This document shows positions 28,621 through 39,848 of a stretch of 64,000 nt of DNA, in pieces (the stretch's first letter is position 1; each line of letters starts with the position of its first letter). A model generated the notes under the pieces. The model saw only the letters and a program-made list of their open reading frames with translations. It had not been told where the DNA came from and ran no database searches. The stretch lies in the NCBI RefSeq assembly GCF_900099775.1, contig NZ_FMTM01000003.1, positions 519,097-583,096 on the forward strand, in the 5' to 3' direction. Source of the DNA: Rhizobium mongolense subsp. loessense. GTDB taxonomy: Bacteria; Pseudomonadota; Alphaproteobacteria; Rhizobiales; Rhizobiaceae. The translations under genes and the position numbers were made by a program.

Positions 28621-28734
28621 GTCTAAAGCGTGTGTCTATATGAAGTTGAAAAGTCAAGATGCGTTGCATCCGCGCTATTGCTTTGACTGTGAAGTGTAAT
28701 ATCACGGAAACACTTTTGGGCTGGAGTTGAGAAC
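28621..28734. promoter_or_regulatory. Divergent promoter region, FecR-TPR-barrel gene / PycTM-like gene
   Basis: Only 114 bases separate the two divergent genes, so they probably share control. The region is AT-rich and contains GATGC-GTT-GCATC (28658-28670), a perfect 5-bp inverted repeat with a 3-base spacer, a candidate operator. GGAG at 28723-28726 precedes the GTG start of the rightward gene. No sigma-70 consensus pair was assigned. Confidence 0.45.
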
Positions 28735-29274
28735 GTGACGGATTTTGAAAGTGCGGCTGAGCTTATGAGGAGTGGGCCTTCGACGGAGGATATTGGTGCG
28801 GAGTATTTTGATCACATAAAGAAAATCAACGATATCTTTTACGATCAGATCAAGATTTCTGACCAGAAAGCTGCGTATATCTTTACTTTTATGCTCGCCT
28901 TCTTGGTCAGCTCAAGCGATGTGCGCAGCGTATTTACATTGGAGCGCTACGTGAACGGTTATCAGCAAAGCATGCTTTTCTCCGGATTGCTTGCTGCGGC
29001 CTCGGTCTTTTCAATCATATCGGCCATCCTCGTAGTGCTGCCCCGCCACGTGAACAAGTCGACTTCCCTGTTCTGGGGCTCCTGGGGCAAGCATCGCCAT
29101 CGCTTCTGGGATGCGGCGCAGCGCCGGGACGAGGTCTATCTTTTCAACGAGTACCTGAACAATGCCGATATCCTCTCGGCTATCGCGCGTGGAAAGTACC
29201 GCTGCGTGACCTTTGCCTTCCGCGGGCTGATGGTGACCGTCATCGCCTATGTGCTCCTACTGATTGCGGCTTAA
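28735..29274 (+). CDS. PycTM/DUF5706-like small membrane protein (putative cyclic-nucleotide effector)
   Basis: 179-residue protein with a GTG start preceded by GGAG at 8 bases. A soluble N-terminal helix (about 20-40, HIKKINDIFYDQIKIS) leads into DQKAAYIFTFMLAFLVSSSD. A second hydrophobic hairpin follows (MLFSGLLAAASVFSIISAIL, about 81-100). A cytoplasmic helical part (FWGSWGKHRHRFWDAAQRR) ends in a last TM (GLMVTVIAYVLLLIAA). This layout, with the ADQKAA-type motif entering the first TM, matches my memory of the PycTM (DUF5706) effectors of Pycsar. It is divergent from the cyclase pair. Defence or housekeeping role is open; homology is unverified. Confidence 0.6.
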   Translation: MTDFESAAELMRSGPSTEDIGAEYFDHIKKINDIFYDQIKISDQKAAYIFTFMLAFLVSSSDVRSVFTLERYVNGYQQSMLFSGLLAAASVFSIISAILVVLPRHVNKSTSLFWGSWGKHRHRFWDAAQRRDEVYLFNEYLNNADILSAIARGKYRCVTFAFRGLMVTVIAYVLLLIAA

Positions 29275-29404
29275 GCGATGCAGCTGCGGCGCAAGCTGGC
29301 CTTGGACCTATTTCTTCGCTATAAGCCCTCGTCCCGCGTGAGCTAAGCTCACCATGCTCCGGTTCGGAGCAGCGGGACGGCAGCGAAACGAGATCGAGTT
29401 TATC

Positions 29405-30445
29405 ATGACGCAAGGCGGCAAGATGTCTTTGGCGGACGGCAAGGGGCAGTATTCCAATGGCCCCGTGTTCGCCGTTGCGCCGATGATCGACTGGACCGAT
29501 CGCCATTGCCGGTATTTCCACCGGCAGATCAGCCGGAATGCTTTGCTCTATACCGAAATGGTCGTCGCGGACGCGATCATTCACGGGCCGCGGGAGAGGC
29601 TGTTGTCGTTTGATAGCGACGAGCATCCGGTGGCGCTGCAGCTCGGCGGATCGGATCCGGTGAAACTTGCCGAGGCGCTGCGGATCGCCGGGCCCTACGG
29701 CTACGACGAGTTCAACCTCAATGTCGGCTGCCCTTCGGACCGGGTGCAGTCGGGAACCTTCGGGGCCTGCCTGATGCTGACACCGGAGGTGGTGGCGGAT
29801 TGCGTTAAGGCCATGAAGGCAGTCTCCAACGTACCCGTCACGGTAAAGTGCCGGATCGGCGTGGACGAGCAGGAGCCGGAAGAGGCACTGCCGGAACTGT
29901 TGGCGCGGGTGGTGGACGCAGGCGCCGATGGCGTGTGGATCCATGCGCGCAAGGCCTGGCTCAAAGGGCTGAGCCCGAAGGAGAACCGCGAGATCCCGCC
30001 GCTCGACTACGGCATCGTCTACCGCATGAAGGAGCGGTGGCCGGAGGTCTTTATCGGTATCAACGGCGGCATCCAGACGCTGGACGAGGCAGCCGCGCAT
30101 CTCGAGCATGTCGACGGCGTGATGCTGGGGCGGGCGGCCTATCAGAATGCGGGGATCCTGGCGGATCTCGATCACCGCTTCTTCGGCGCGCCGGCGGCCG
30201 AGCCGGACTGGGACGGGCTGCGCGACCGCATGATGGCCTATGCCGCGCGGCATATCGAAAGCGGCGGGCGGCTGCAGCATGTGGCGCGGCATATGGTCGG
30301 GCTCTTCACCGGGCTGCCAGGCGCCAGGCGTTACCGGCAGATTCTGTCGAGCGATGCGGCAAAGGCAGGCGCCGGGCCGGAGGTGATCGCAGCGGCGTTT
30401 GCGGCGGTGGATTTTTCCGGTGCCAAGGAGGCGCTGAGCGCCTGA
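29405..30445 (+). CDS. dusA: tRNA-dihydrouridine(20/20a) synthase DusA
   Basis: Flavoenzyme reducing uridines 20/20a in the tRNA D-loop; 346 residues from this start. The FMN-binding TIM barrel begins FAVAPMIDWTDRHCRYF, and the catalytic Cys lies in NLNVGCPSDRVQSGTFGACLM (Cys of GCPS). KCRIGVDEQEPEEAL and HARKAWLKGLSPKENREIPP are DusA-specific stretches, followed by the helical tRNA-binding domain. Other possible starts are 29354 and 29423; the last has AAGG seven bases upstream. A terminator follows, shared with the convergent cspA. Confidence 0.93.
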   Translation: MTQGGKMSLADGKGQYSNGPVFAVAPMIDWTDRHCRYFHRQISRNALLYTEMVVADAIIHGPRERLLSFDSDEHPVALQLGGSDPVKLAEALRIAGPYGYDEFNLNVGCPSDRVQSGTFGACLMLTPEVVADCVKAMKAVSNVPVTVKCRIGVDEQEPEEALPELLARVVDAGADGVWIHARKAWLKGLSPKENREIPPLDYGIVYRMKERWPEVFIGINGGIQTLDEAAAHLEHVDGVMLGRAAYQNAGILADLDHRFFGAPAAEPDWDGLRDRMMAYAARHIESGGRLQHVARHMVGLFTGLPGARRYRQILSSDAAKAGAGPEVIAAAFAAVDFSGAKEALSA

Positions 30446-30457
30446 CACCCAAAGCAA

Positions 30458-30480
30458 AACGGCGCCTGGGAGGCGCCGTT
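30458..30480. terminator. Bidirectional terminator between dusA and cspA
   Basis: AACGGCGCCT (30458-30467) pairs perfectly with AGGCGCCGTT (30471-30480) around GGG. The AAGCAAAA run on one side and TTCTCATTC on the other let it serve dusA and the convergent cold-shock gene. Confidence 0.8.
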
Positions 30481-30508
30481 CTCATTCCTGCCGTGGCAGA
30501 AACTAAAA

Positions 30509-30721
30509 TCAGTTGGCCGAGATGTTGACGGCCTTCGGACCCTTGCCCATGCGGTCCGGCTCGGTGTCGAAGGTGACCTGCTGGCCTTCGCGCAGCGACT
30601 GGATGCCGGATGCCTGGAGAGCGGAGATGTGGACGAATACGTCCTTTGCACCGCCGTCAGGAGTGATGAAACCAAAACCCTTGTCCTGGTTGAAGAATTT
30701 TACGACGCCTTTGGTGGCCAT
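30509..30721 (-). CDS. cspA: Cold-shock domain protein CspA family
   Basis: 70-residue single cold-shock domain, an RNA/ssDNA chaperone. RNP1 is GFGFITPD (about 15-22) and RNP2 is VFVHISAL (about 28-35). The acidic, aromatic-rich beta-barrel length is standard. Strong Shine-Dalgarno (AAAAGGA) upstream of the ATG at 30721. A long leader with a hairpin precedes it, as is common in cold-shock genes that are controlled after transcription. Confidence 0.95.
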   Translation of the reverse strand: MATKGVVKFFNQDKGFGFITPDGGAKDVFVHISALQASGIQSLREGQQVTFDTEPDRMGKGPKAVNISAN

Positions 30722-30960
30722 GTGGGATAGTCCTTTTCCCTTAGTCTGTCTGGTATCCGCGCCCCCGAGAGGAAGCGGACGGCTTTAGCTTTCGTCCCGT
30801 TAGACCGGAACGAAGGGTCAGTCGGAGAAGTCACGTACGGGGAAAGAACGTCTACGCAGGCGGGGGTTACCCGCGCCGCCTTCCGTAATGGAAGGCTTTA
30901 CCACATCTGTCCAGTCACCGGCATGCTAATGCCCGAGTGCTGCAATTGGTGACAGCATTT
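30722..30960 (-). promoter_or_regulatory. cspA leader region with hairpin
   Basis: About 240 bases of non-coding sequence upstream of cspA. It includes a perfect hairpin CCTTCC-GTAAT-GGAAGG (30879-30895) and a pyrimidine-rich stretch near the start codon. Such long 5' leaders act as RNA thermosensors in other cold-shock genes; that role here is inferred. The transcription start is unknown. Confidence 0.45.
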
Positions 30961-31389
30961 CGGGAAAAAAGCAAGCGGCAATATTGTGGCATGCGCTGAT
31001 ACGAGCCCGGAAACGCCAAAGATTCAAACACTTGACGAAATGTTACCTTTCACAGTGCAGCCTGTATCATTTGCGGATTCCGTACCGGAACGGGACCGCG
31101 CCGCCCGTTCTCTGCAGCGATTTACGTCGAGGCCGTGTCGGTAGAGTGATTGGCTCTCTTCAGTGTTGAATGAGCCTCCCCGCGCCATGGACATGGTGCT
31201 GCTGGATCCCCGTGACAAGCATATGGACGACGAATGGCCGCTGAAGTCGGTTCATCGAAGTGCTCGCGCCCAAGCGAATTCACATGCCGCTCCACAATTT
31301 CGTCCCGACTGGAACCGAATATGGCGGGCGCGGGTGCTTCGGGCTTGATGCCGGAGGGCCGAGGGGTTAGGTCACGGGAGTGGGGACAG
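30961..31389. other. Gap without a recognised gene
   Basis: About 430 bases between the cspA leader and the J-domain gene. Short open frames exist, including a 61-codon frame at 31163-31348, but none has a good ribosome-binding site or familiar sequence. The right end (about 31375-31389, GGGAGTGGGGACAG) is G-rich and may serve as the J-domain gene's ribosome-binding site. Confidence 0.5.
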
Positions 31390-32022
31390 GTGAATGCTAA
31401 AGGACAGGTGGGCGGTTTGATTGATCCCTATATTTTGCTCGGACTTGACCGCGACGCCGGCGAGCAGGCGATCCGCAGCGCCTGGCGCAAGGCCGCCAAG
31501 ACCGCGCATCCCGACTCGGGCGGCGATGCGGAGCATTTCGGCCGCCTGCAGACCGCCTACGAACTCTTGAAGGACCCGGTGCGCCGCCGCGTCTACGACG
31601 ACACCGGCTACGATCCGCAGCTTGCAGACCCCAAGGACCTCGAAGGCGTGTTGATGCTGGAAAAACTCGTCAACGACGTCATCCTCGACGAGCGCGAGCC
31701 CGGCAGCTTCGACGCGGTGGCGGCCATGCGCAGAAAACTCTCCGACGACATCGTCAAGAACCGCTTCCACATCCTGGAGCTGGAGCGCCACCGCAATCGG
31801 GTGCGCCAGCACATCGACCGCCTCGGCCGTCGCCCGGAAACCGACGTGCTCGGCTCCATGCTGCGGGCCCGCAGCCAGTCGATCACCGACGCCATCCGCA
31901 AGGCGGAAGGCCAGATCGAGGCGATCGAGCATGCCTATCAGATGCTCGAGGGGTACTCCTATGAGGTGGAAATGGTGGCGATGGTGGCCGTGACGGAGCG
32001 GCGGGGGGAGGCTGCGGAGTAG
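31390..32022 (+). CDS. J-domain (DnaJ-like) protein
   Basis: About 210 residues from a GTG start. The J-domain is near the N-terminus (DPYILLGLDRDAGEQAIRSA, then AAKTAHPDSGGDAEHF with the essential HPD), so it should stimulate an Hsp70. The rest is charged and helical (HILELERHRNRVRQHIDRL; MLRARSQSITDAIRKAEGQI), probably coiled coil, with no zinc finger or client-binding domain. The start is uncertain: the frame is open back to 31234 with ATGs at 31321 and 31348, but similarity begins only near 31420. Confidence 0.82.
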   Translation: MNAKGQVGGLIDPYILLGLDRDAGEQAIRSAWRKAAKTAHPDSGGDAEHFGRLQTAYELLKDPVRRRVYDDTGYDPQLADPKDLEGVLMLEKLVNDVILDEREPGSFDAVAAMRRKLSDDIVKNRFHILELERHRNRVRQHIDRLGRRPETDVLGSMLRARSQSITDAIRKAEGQIEAIEHAYQMLEGYSYEVEMVAMVAVTERRGEAAE

Positions 32023-32042
32023 GGGGCGGTCCACGCCTCCCG

Positions 32043-32070
32043 GTCATCCTCGGGCTTGATCCAAGGATGC
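32043..32070. repeat. Intergenic repeat copy, left
   Basis: GTCATCCTCGGGCTTGATCC-AAGGATGC, a block of the GTCAT-CGGGCTTG-GAGGAT type scattered in rhizobial genomes. It matches the reverse complement of 32418-32445 at about 24 of 28 positions. It lies in the 277-base gap between the J-domain gene and the uvrB stop. Otherwise that gap shows no gene. Confidence 0.65.
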
Positions 32071-32299
32071 ATGCTAACGTCGAATTCTGGATATCGGTCC
32101 GCGCCGGCGCATCGCAGGAATGAGGATACGGATCATGCGCGCATTATGGGCCATGGGGCCGAAGCTGCTTTCGCATGTCGTGATCGACAACGTGATTTCC
32201 GACGAGGTGCTGCACGTCGATCAGCGGTTTGACCGAAGGCTGCGCCGACGCCCCCTGGCTGCATCCCGGATCGAACCCAACCCGGGATGGGGAGGAAGT

Positions 32300-35341
<3,042 letters not shown>

Positions 35342-35539
35342 GCGCGGAATATGGAGAGAGTCAGCGCTAAAGGGAAGAGGCAAAGAGTACAAAAGGGAAA
35401 CGAATGAATCGTTCGGATTTGGTGAATAGTGCCGATCAAGTTTTTCCGGCCCAATTTTTTCCCGCTGTTGTCGGTGCGCACGGCTGCCCCACGTCCTTGA
35501 CATGTAACGGGCCACGGGGCTCCACGAAGGAGTGCAGAT

Positions 35540-36198
35540 ATGAGAAAGATCATCACGGGTGCATTTGTCAGTCTCGACGGCGTCATGCAGGCCCCGGGCG
35601 GCCCGGACGAAGATCCCGTCGGGGGCTTCAAGTATGGCGGCTGGGTTGCTCCTTACTTCGACGAGGCGATGGGAAAGGCCGTTGGCGAGATGTTCGACCG
35701 GCCGTTCGACCTTCTGCTCGGCCGCAAGACCTACGAAATTTTCGCCGCGCACTGGCCCTATGTCGCTGCCGACGACCCGATCGGCCCGCTGTTCGACCGC
35801 ATCACCAAATATGTCGCGACCCGCAATCCGGACTTCAAGCTCAGCTGGCAGAACAGCCAGGTGCTCGGGGCCGACGTGGTCGGCGCACTCAGGACGCTTA
35901 AAGGCGGGGAGGGCCGGATCTGCTGACTCAGGGCTCGACCGACTTACTGCAAACCCTGTTCAGAAACGACCTGGTCGATGAAATCAATGTTTTCATCTTT
36001 CCGGTTGTGCTCGGGAAGGGCAAGAAATTGTTCGGCGACGGTGCCTTTCCGGGCGCGCTGAAACTCGTCGGATCGAAGGTCTCCGGATCCGGTGTCACGA
36101 TCAACAAATACATCCGCGACGGCGACGTCGTCACCGGCTCATTCGAATTCGAAAAGCCGACCGCGGCGGAGCTTGAGCGGCGCAGGAACCTGAGCTGA
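35540..36198 (+). pseudogene. Dihydrofolate-reductase-fold (RibD C-terminal/YyaP-like) gene, frameshifted
   Basis: Frame one (35540-35926, GGAGTG upstream) encodes [20 protein letters not shown], then [18 protein letters not shown], and stops after GGEGRIC. The second half continues in another frame from about 35911 ([37 protein letters not shown]) to 36198. A single missing base in the GAGGG run near 35908-35913 restores a normal 219-codon gene. The family reduces riboflavin precursors or unknown pteridine-like substrates. It could be a real lesion or a sequencing error. Confidence 0.8.
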
Positions 36199-36385
36199 GG
36201 TGAACGGGCGCGGCCGACCAGGCCGGTGCTTTGTGGCGGTCAAACTGTCGCAGGCGCGGAACAAGGGCAGGAGTGCTGCCGTTGTCCGGCGTTGCCGTCC
36301 GGCAACCCCGGTTTCGGGCCAAACTCTCTTCGACGGCATCCGGATATTGCCCGCCTCGCCGCCGCTTTCGGACGGAGGAAGCATA

Positions 36386-37636
36386 ATGTCCGCATTGGAA
36401 AGCCTGCGCGCGCTCAGCCAGCAGCAACGCAACACCGTCATTGCCAGCTATCTCGGCTGGACGCTCGATGCCTTCGATTTCTTCATTCTCGTTTTCGTTC
36501 TCAAGCATATTGCCGAGGAGTTCCACACCGACGTCCCGGCTGTTTCGGTGGCGATCTTCCTGACGCTTGCGATGCGGGCGGTGGGCGCGCTGATTTTCGG
36601 GCTTGCAGCCGACAGGTTCGGGCGGCGCGTGACGCTGATGGCCGACGTGCTACTCTATTCGCTGTTCGAATTCCTGACCGGATTCTCGACGGGCCTGACC
36701 ATGTTCCTCGTGCTGCGCGCATTCTACGGCATCGCTATGGGCGGGGAATGGGGCGTCGGCGCCTCGCTGGTCATGGAGACCGTGCCTGAGAAGAGCCGGG
36801 GCATCGTTTCCGGCATCCTTCAGGCGGGCTATCCCTCCGGCTATCTCGTCGCCTCGATCGTCTTCTTCCTGCTCTTTCCGGTGATCGGTTGGCGCGGCAT
36901 GTTCTTCGTCGGCGCGCTGCCGGCGCTCCTCGTGCTCTATATCCGCCGCAATGTCGCCGAAAGCCCGGTCTTCTTGAAGCGGCAGGCGCAGGGAAGGCGG
37001 CCGTTCCTCACCATCCTTAGGGAAAACATTCCGCTGCTCGTCTGGTCGGTGCTGCTGATGACCGCATTCAACTTTTTGAGCCACGGCACGCAGGACATCT
37101 ATCCGACCTTCCTGGAAACGCAGCGCAACTACGATAGCTACACGACGGGCGCAATCGCCATCGTCTACAATATCGGCGCGATCTGTGGCGGGCTGTTCTT
37201 CGGCCAGCTATCCCAGCGGATCGGACGGAAGCGTGCGATCGTCATCGCCGCGCTGCTTGCCGTGCCCGTTGCGCCGATCTGGGTCCATGCGCCGGGGCCG
37301 GTGCTGCTCGCCGTCGGCGCGTTCGTGATGCAGTTCTTCGTGCAGGGCGCCTGGGGCATCGTGCCGGTGCATCTCAACGAGCTGTCGCCCGATGAGGTGC
37401 GCGGCACCTTCCCGGGCTTCGCCTACCAGCTCGGCAATCTGCTTGCCTCCGGCAACGCCACGATGCAGGCGGGGCTCGCGGAGCGCTGGAACGGCGACTA
37501 TGCAACGGCGCTGCTGATCGTCGCCAGCGCGGTGGCGGTAGCCGTGGCACTTCTTTCCGGCTTCGGCTACGAGAAGAAGGACGTGCGTTTCGGCACGGAG
37601 GGGGCCGAAACGCCGCAGGGCGTTTTGCACAGCTGA
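36386..37636 (+). CDS. MFS transporter, sugar/aromatic-acid:H+ symporter type
   Basis: 416-residue inner-membrane transporter with 12 predicted helices. The start YLGWTLDAFDFFILVFVLKH is typical of the sialate/shikimate/benzoate symporter group. The loop 2-3 motif is GLAADRFGRRVTLMADVLLY, and FGQLSQRIGRKRAIV repeats it in the second half. GGAGGA six bases before the ATG at 36386 supports the start. Probably imports an organic acid by proton symport; substrate unknown. A stem-loop follows. Confidence 0.9.
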   Translation: MSALESLRALSQQQRNTVIASYLGWTLDAFDFFILVFVLKHIAEEFHTDVPAVSVAIFLTLAMRAVGALIFGLAADRFGRRVTLMADVLLYSLFEFLTGFSTGLTMFLVLRAFYGIAMGGEWGVGASLVMETVPEKSRGIVSGILQAGYPSGYLVASIVFFLLFPVIGWRGMFFVGALPALLVLYIRRNVAESPVFLKRQAQGRRPFLTILRENIPLLVWSVLLMTAFNFLSHGTQDIYPTFLETQRNYDSYTTGAIAIVYNIGAICGGLFFGQLSQRIGRKRAIVIAALLAVPVAPIWVHAPGPVLLAVGAFVMQFFVQGAWGIVPVHLNELSPDEVRGTFPGFAYQLGNLLASGNATMQAGLAERWNGDYATALLIVASAVAVAVALLSGFGYEKKDVRFGTEGAETPQGVLHS

Positions 37637-37647
37637 AGGGCGAGGGA

Positions 37648-37666
37648 CCGGCGCGACCTGCGCCGG
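37648..37666 (+). terminator. Stem-loop after the MFS gene
   Basis: CCGGCGC (37648-37654) pairs with GCGCCGG (37660-37666) around GACCT, 12 bases after the stop, and is followed by GTTCCTCATC. It has a weak U-tract, so it may be a Rho-dependent or weak terminator. Confidence 0.5.
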
Positions 37667-37741
37667 GTTCCTCATCGTCTTGCCGTAGGCCTTTCTTAAC
37701 CACCCGACGCTAATGTATTTCCCGCGGAGGTCAGGTATTGC

Positions 37742-37950
37742 GTCCCGCCGCGAGGGTTTGATGGTTCCACCGACAATTTCGCTTTTCTGCTGCCGGTCAT
37801 GATGCTGACGTTCGGCTGCACCTTCCTGATCGTCGCCGGGTTCGGATCGTTGCGGATCGGGATCCGCTGACCGGCCTCTTGAACCGCCGCGGCTTCGAGC
37901 GTGTGGTGGCAGGGTTGAAGGACGCCTCAGGTACCGTCATGACACGATGA
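37742..37950 (+). pseudogene. Diguanylate cyclase (GGDEF) gene remnant
   Basis: One frame encodes DGSTDNFAFLLPVMMLTFG and CTFLIVAGFGSLRI, a membrane segment; it stops at 37868-37870. An overlapping frame from 37861 encodes DPLTGLLNRRGFERVV, the hallmark start of a GGDEF domain, and stops at 37950. The linker between them and nearly all of the catalytic domain, including the GGDEF motif, are missing. This is a decayed membrane-bound c-di-GMP synthase. Confidence 0.75.
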
Positions 37951-38331
37951 CCCCGAGCATCAGATAGGCGACGAATTCAGCAGTTTTCCTGCCGTTCGCA
38001 ACCGCTGGCCGCGGCCAACGTTCGAAAATCTGGGCATTGTCTTTCCCTCCAAGCGGACATATGAATCTGTATCTCACGGCGATTTGAAATAAATCGACCG
38101 CAACCTTTTGGTGCATTGTGATGTTGTTGAGTGGCCTGCGACGGGGCGGGTTTTTGCGCCACAGGAAACAGCAGTATTTGACCCGGGCGAACTTGCTCGC
38201 CAGTTATCAGACCTATGCAATCAACCGCATGCATTCAGTTTCTGGCTTCAGTCGAATCCGCTTGGACTGTGAGGATTGTGCGATGACGTTCGAGTGGCGG
38301 AAAATGACGGACGCACGAGGAGGGACAATCC
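37951..38331. other. Gap without a recognised gene
   Basis: About 380 bases between the GGDEF remnant and the YCII-domain gene. Overlapping small frames on both strands (for example 37977-38234 minus) have no familiar motif or good ribosome-binding site. GAGGAGGGA just before 38332 serves the next gene. Confidence 0.5.
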
Positions 38332-38715
38332 ATGCTTTACGCCATCCTGGCCTATCACGACGAGAAAGTGGTCGAATCCTGGACCAAAGAGGAGGATAGG
38401 GCACTGATGAGCGAACTGCTCCAGGTCAATGATCGCCTCGTCGAGGAGAAGCATTTGGGACCGGCCGCGCGGCTTGGCCCGACGGGGCGCGCCGTGACCT
38501 TGCGGGGGATGGGTGCCGGCATGATCACCGACGGCCCCTTTGCTGAAACCAAGGAGCAATTGCTCGGCTTCTACGTCGTGGATTATCCAACGCTTGAGGC
38601 AGCCGTTGCAGCAGCGCGCGACCTGCGCCGCGCCAATCCCTCCGCAGTCTATGAAATCCGGCCGATCTCGCTTTATCTTCCTGGTGCGCCACTGGCATCG
38701 AGGGATGAAGGTTAG
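38332..38715 (+). CDS. YCII-related (DGPF) domain protein
   Basis: 127-residue cytoplasmic ferredoxin-like-fold protein. It begins MLYAILAYHDEKVVESWTKE and has the DGPFAETKEQLLGFYVVD motif (about 66-83) that defines this subgroup. A strong GAGGAGGGA lies about eight bases before the ATG. Relatives are often encoded next to ECF41-type sigma factors; none is found here. Biochemical role unknown. Confidence 0.88.
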   Translation: MLYAILAYHDEKVVESWTKEEDRALMSELLQVNDRLVEEKHLGPAARLGPTGRAVTLRGMGAGMITDGPFAETKEQLLGFYVVDYPTLEAAVAAARDLRRANPSAVYEIRPISLYLPGAPLASRDEG

Positions 38716-38857
38716 GGCGCGAGCTGTCGGCGGTGGCATCGCACCGCTATACTGGTGTTTTCGATGGGGAAGGGCTGCGGCACGTCGCCATGGCCCCTTG
38801 AAGCCTGACTATTTGGAGATACAAGCTGGCGCCAGTTCTCTCCCATCGGATTCGCCC

Positions 38858-39211
38858 ATGTATTTTTCGCTCAGCCCCGCCGCCATCTGGCCGGTCGTCA
38901 TGCTTTTCGCCTCCAATATCTTCATGACCTTTGCCTGGTACGGGCACCTGAAGCACAAGGGCAGTGCGATCGCCCTTGCCATCGTCGCGAGTTGGGGAAT
39001 TGCCTTCTTTGAATACTGCCTCGCGGTGCCGGCGAACCGTATCGGATCGGCGGTCTATACGACGGCGCAGTTGAAGACGATGCAGGAGGTGATCACGCTG
39101 ATGGTCTTCGCCGGTTTTTCGGTTTTCTGGCTCGGCGAGAACCTGACCTGGAATCACGCTATCGGCTTTGCCCTGATCGCCATCGGAGCCTCCTTCATCT
39201 TCCGCGCATGA
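38858..39211 (+). CDS. DUF486 small membrane protein (DMT-like)
   Basis: 117-residue protein with four hydrophobic segments: AIWPVVMLFASNIFMTFAWY, IALAIVASWGIAFFEYCLAV, VITLMVFAGFSVFWLG and HAIGFALIAIGASFIFRA. It has the layout of the DUF486 family, related to small drug/metabolite transporters. The frame is open upstream to 38540, but the family match begins at the ATG at 38858. Its transport substrate is unknown. Confidence 0.85.
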   Translation: MYFSLSPAAIWPVVMLFASNIFMTFAWYGHLKHKGSAIALAIVASWGIAFFEYCLAVPANRIGSAVYTTAQLKTMQEVITLMVFAGFSVFWLGENLTWNHAIGFALIAIGASFIFRA

Positions 39212-39268
39212 ACGCAACCTTTCCAGTGGGCTCGCGGCTCACTTCGTCTCCGATCAACCGCGGAGGAG

Positions 39269-39848
39269 ATGGTGACGGCGATGGCGCATGTTTGGAAAAG
39301 GACGGACGGCGACCTGACGGCCGTTTATGGCGCGATGCTCGACCATCCCGCAGCGTGGCGCGACGAGGGCGCGAAGGCGCGCCAGCCGTTCGACTATATA
39401 GTGGCGGGCTTGAGGGCACTGAACGCCGGCAGCGGCAACGGTATTGCGGGCGACCTCATGAAGGGAAATCAGGAAGACGACGACGAAGTTGTGGCGCCGC
39501 CGAAGGACATGGCGGGACAGGACAATGGGCGGCGATGCGGACGCAATGGCCCGATCCTGCCAACGACGGCAAGTCCAAGCGGCGCAAGGCTTTCCAGACG
39601 GCGCGGTTGCTGGGGCAGGGTGCGCTTCGTCGTATGGGGCAATCAATGGGGGACGCATTCTCGGTAAATGGCCCGGCATTGGCGACGGCCAACTGCTCGA
39701 CGACCGCGATCTGATGCCGACGGCCGACGTGCGCGAGATTGCTGCCGCGATGCTCTACCGGCAGTTCGACGTGAAGGCGGGGGACCTGACGGGCAAGATT
39801 TTCCCCGGCTTGAGCTTCGACAAGGGCTCGCAGTTTTTGAAGGCGTGA
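39269..39848 (+). pseudogene. DUF1800-DUF1501 gene-pair remnant
   Basis: The left part (39269 to about 39430) encodes HVWKRTDGDLTAVYGAML and then DYIVAGLRALNAG, resembling a C-terminal stretch of DUF1800 proteins. The right part, in a different frame (about 39645-39848), encodes GGRILGKWPGIGDGQLLDDR, then DLMPTADVREIAAAML and DLTGKIFPGLSFDKGSQFLK, the C-terminus of DUF1501 proteins. The two families are usually adjacent genes. Here nearly all of both has been deleted, leaving about 580 bases with shifted frames. The middle (39440-39640) matches nothing I recognise. Confidence 0.65.

Noticed and set aside
22991..29274. Calling the cyclase/PycTM-like locus a Pycsar defence system outright
   Set aside because: The cyclase is a CHASE2 membrane protein, no defence genes surround it, and the small protein's family could not be verified without a profile search.
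31163..31348. 61-codon frame before the J-domain gene
   Set aside because: No familiar motif or convincing ribosome-binding site.
37977..38234. 85-codon minus-strand frame next to the GGDEF remnant
   Set aside because: No ribosome-binding site, odd composition, and it lies in decayed sequence.
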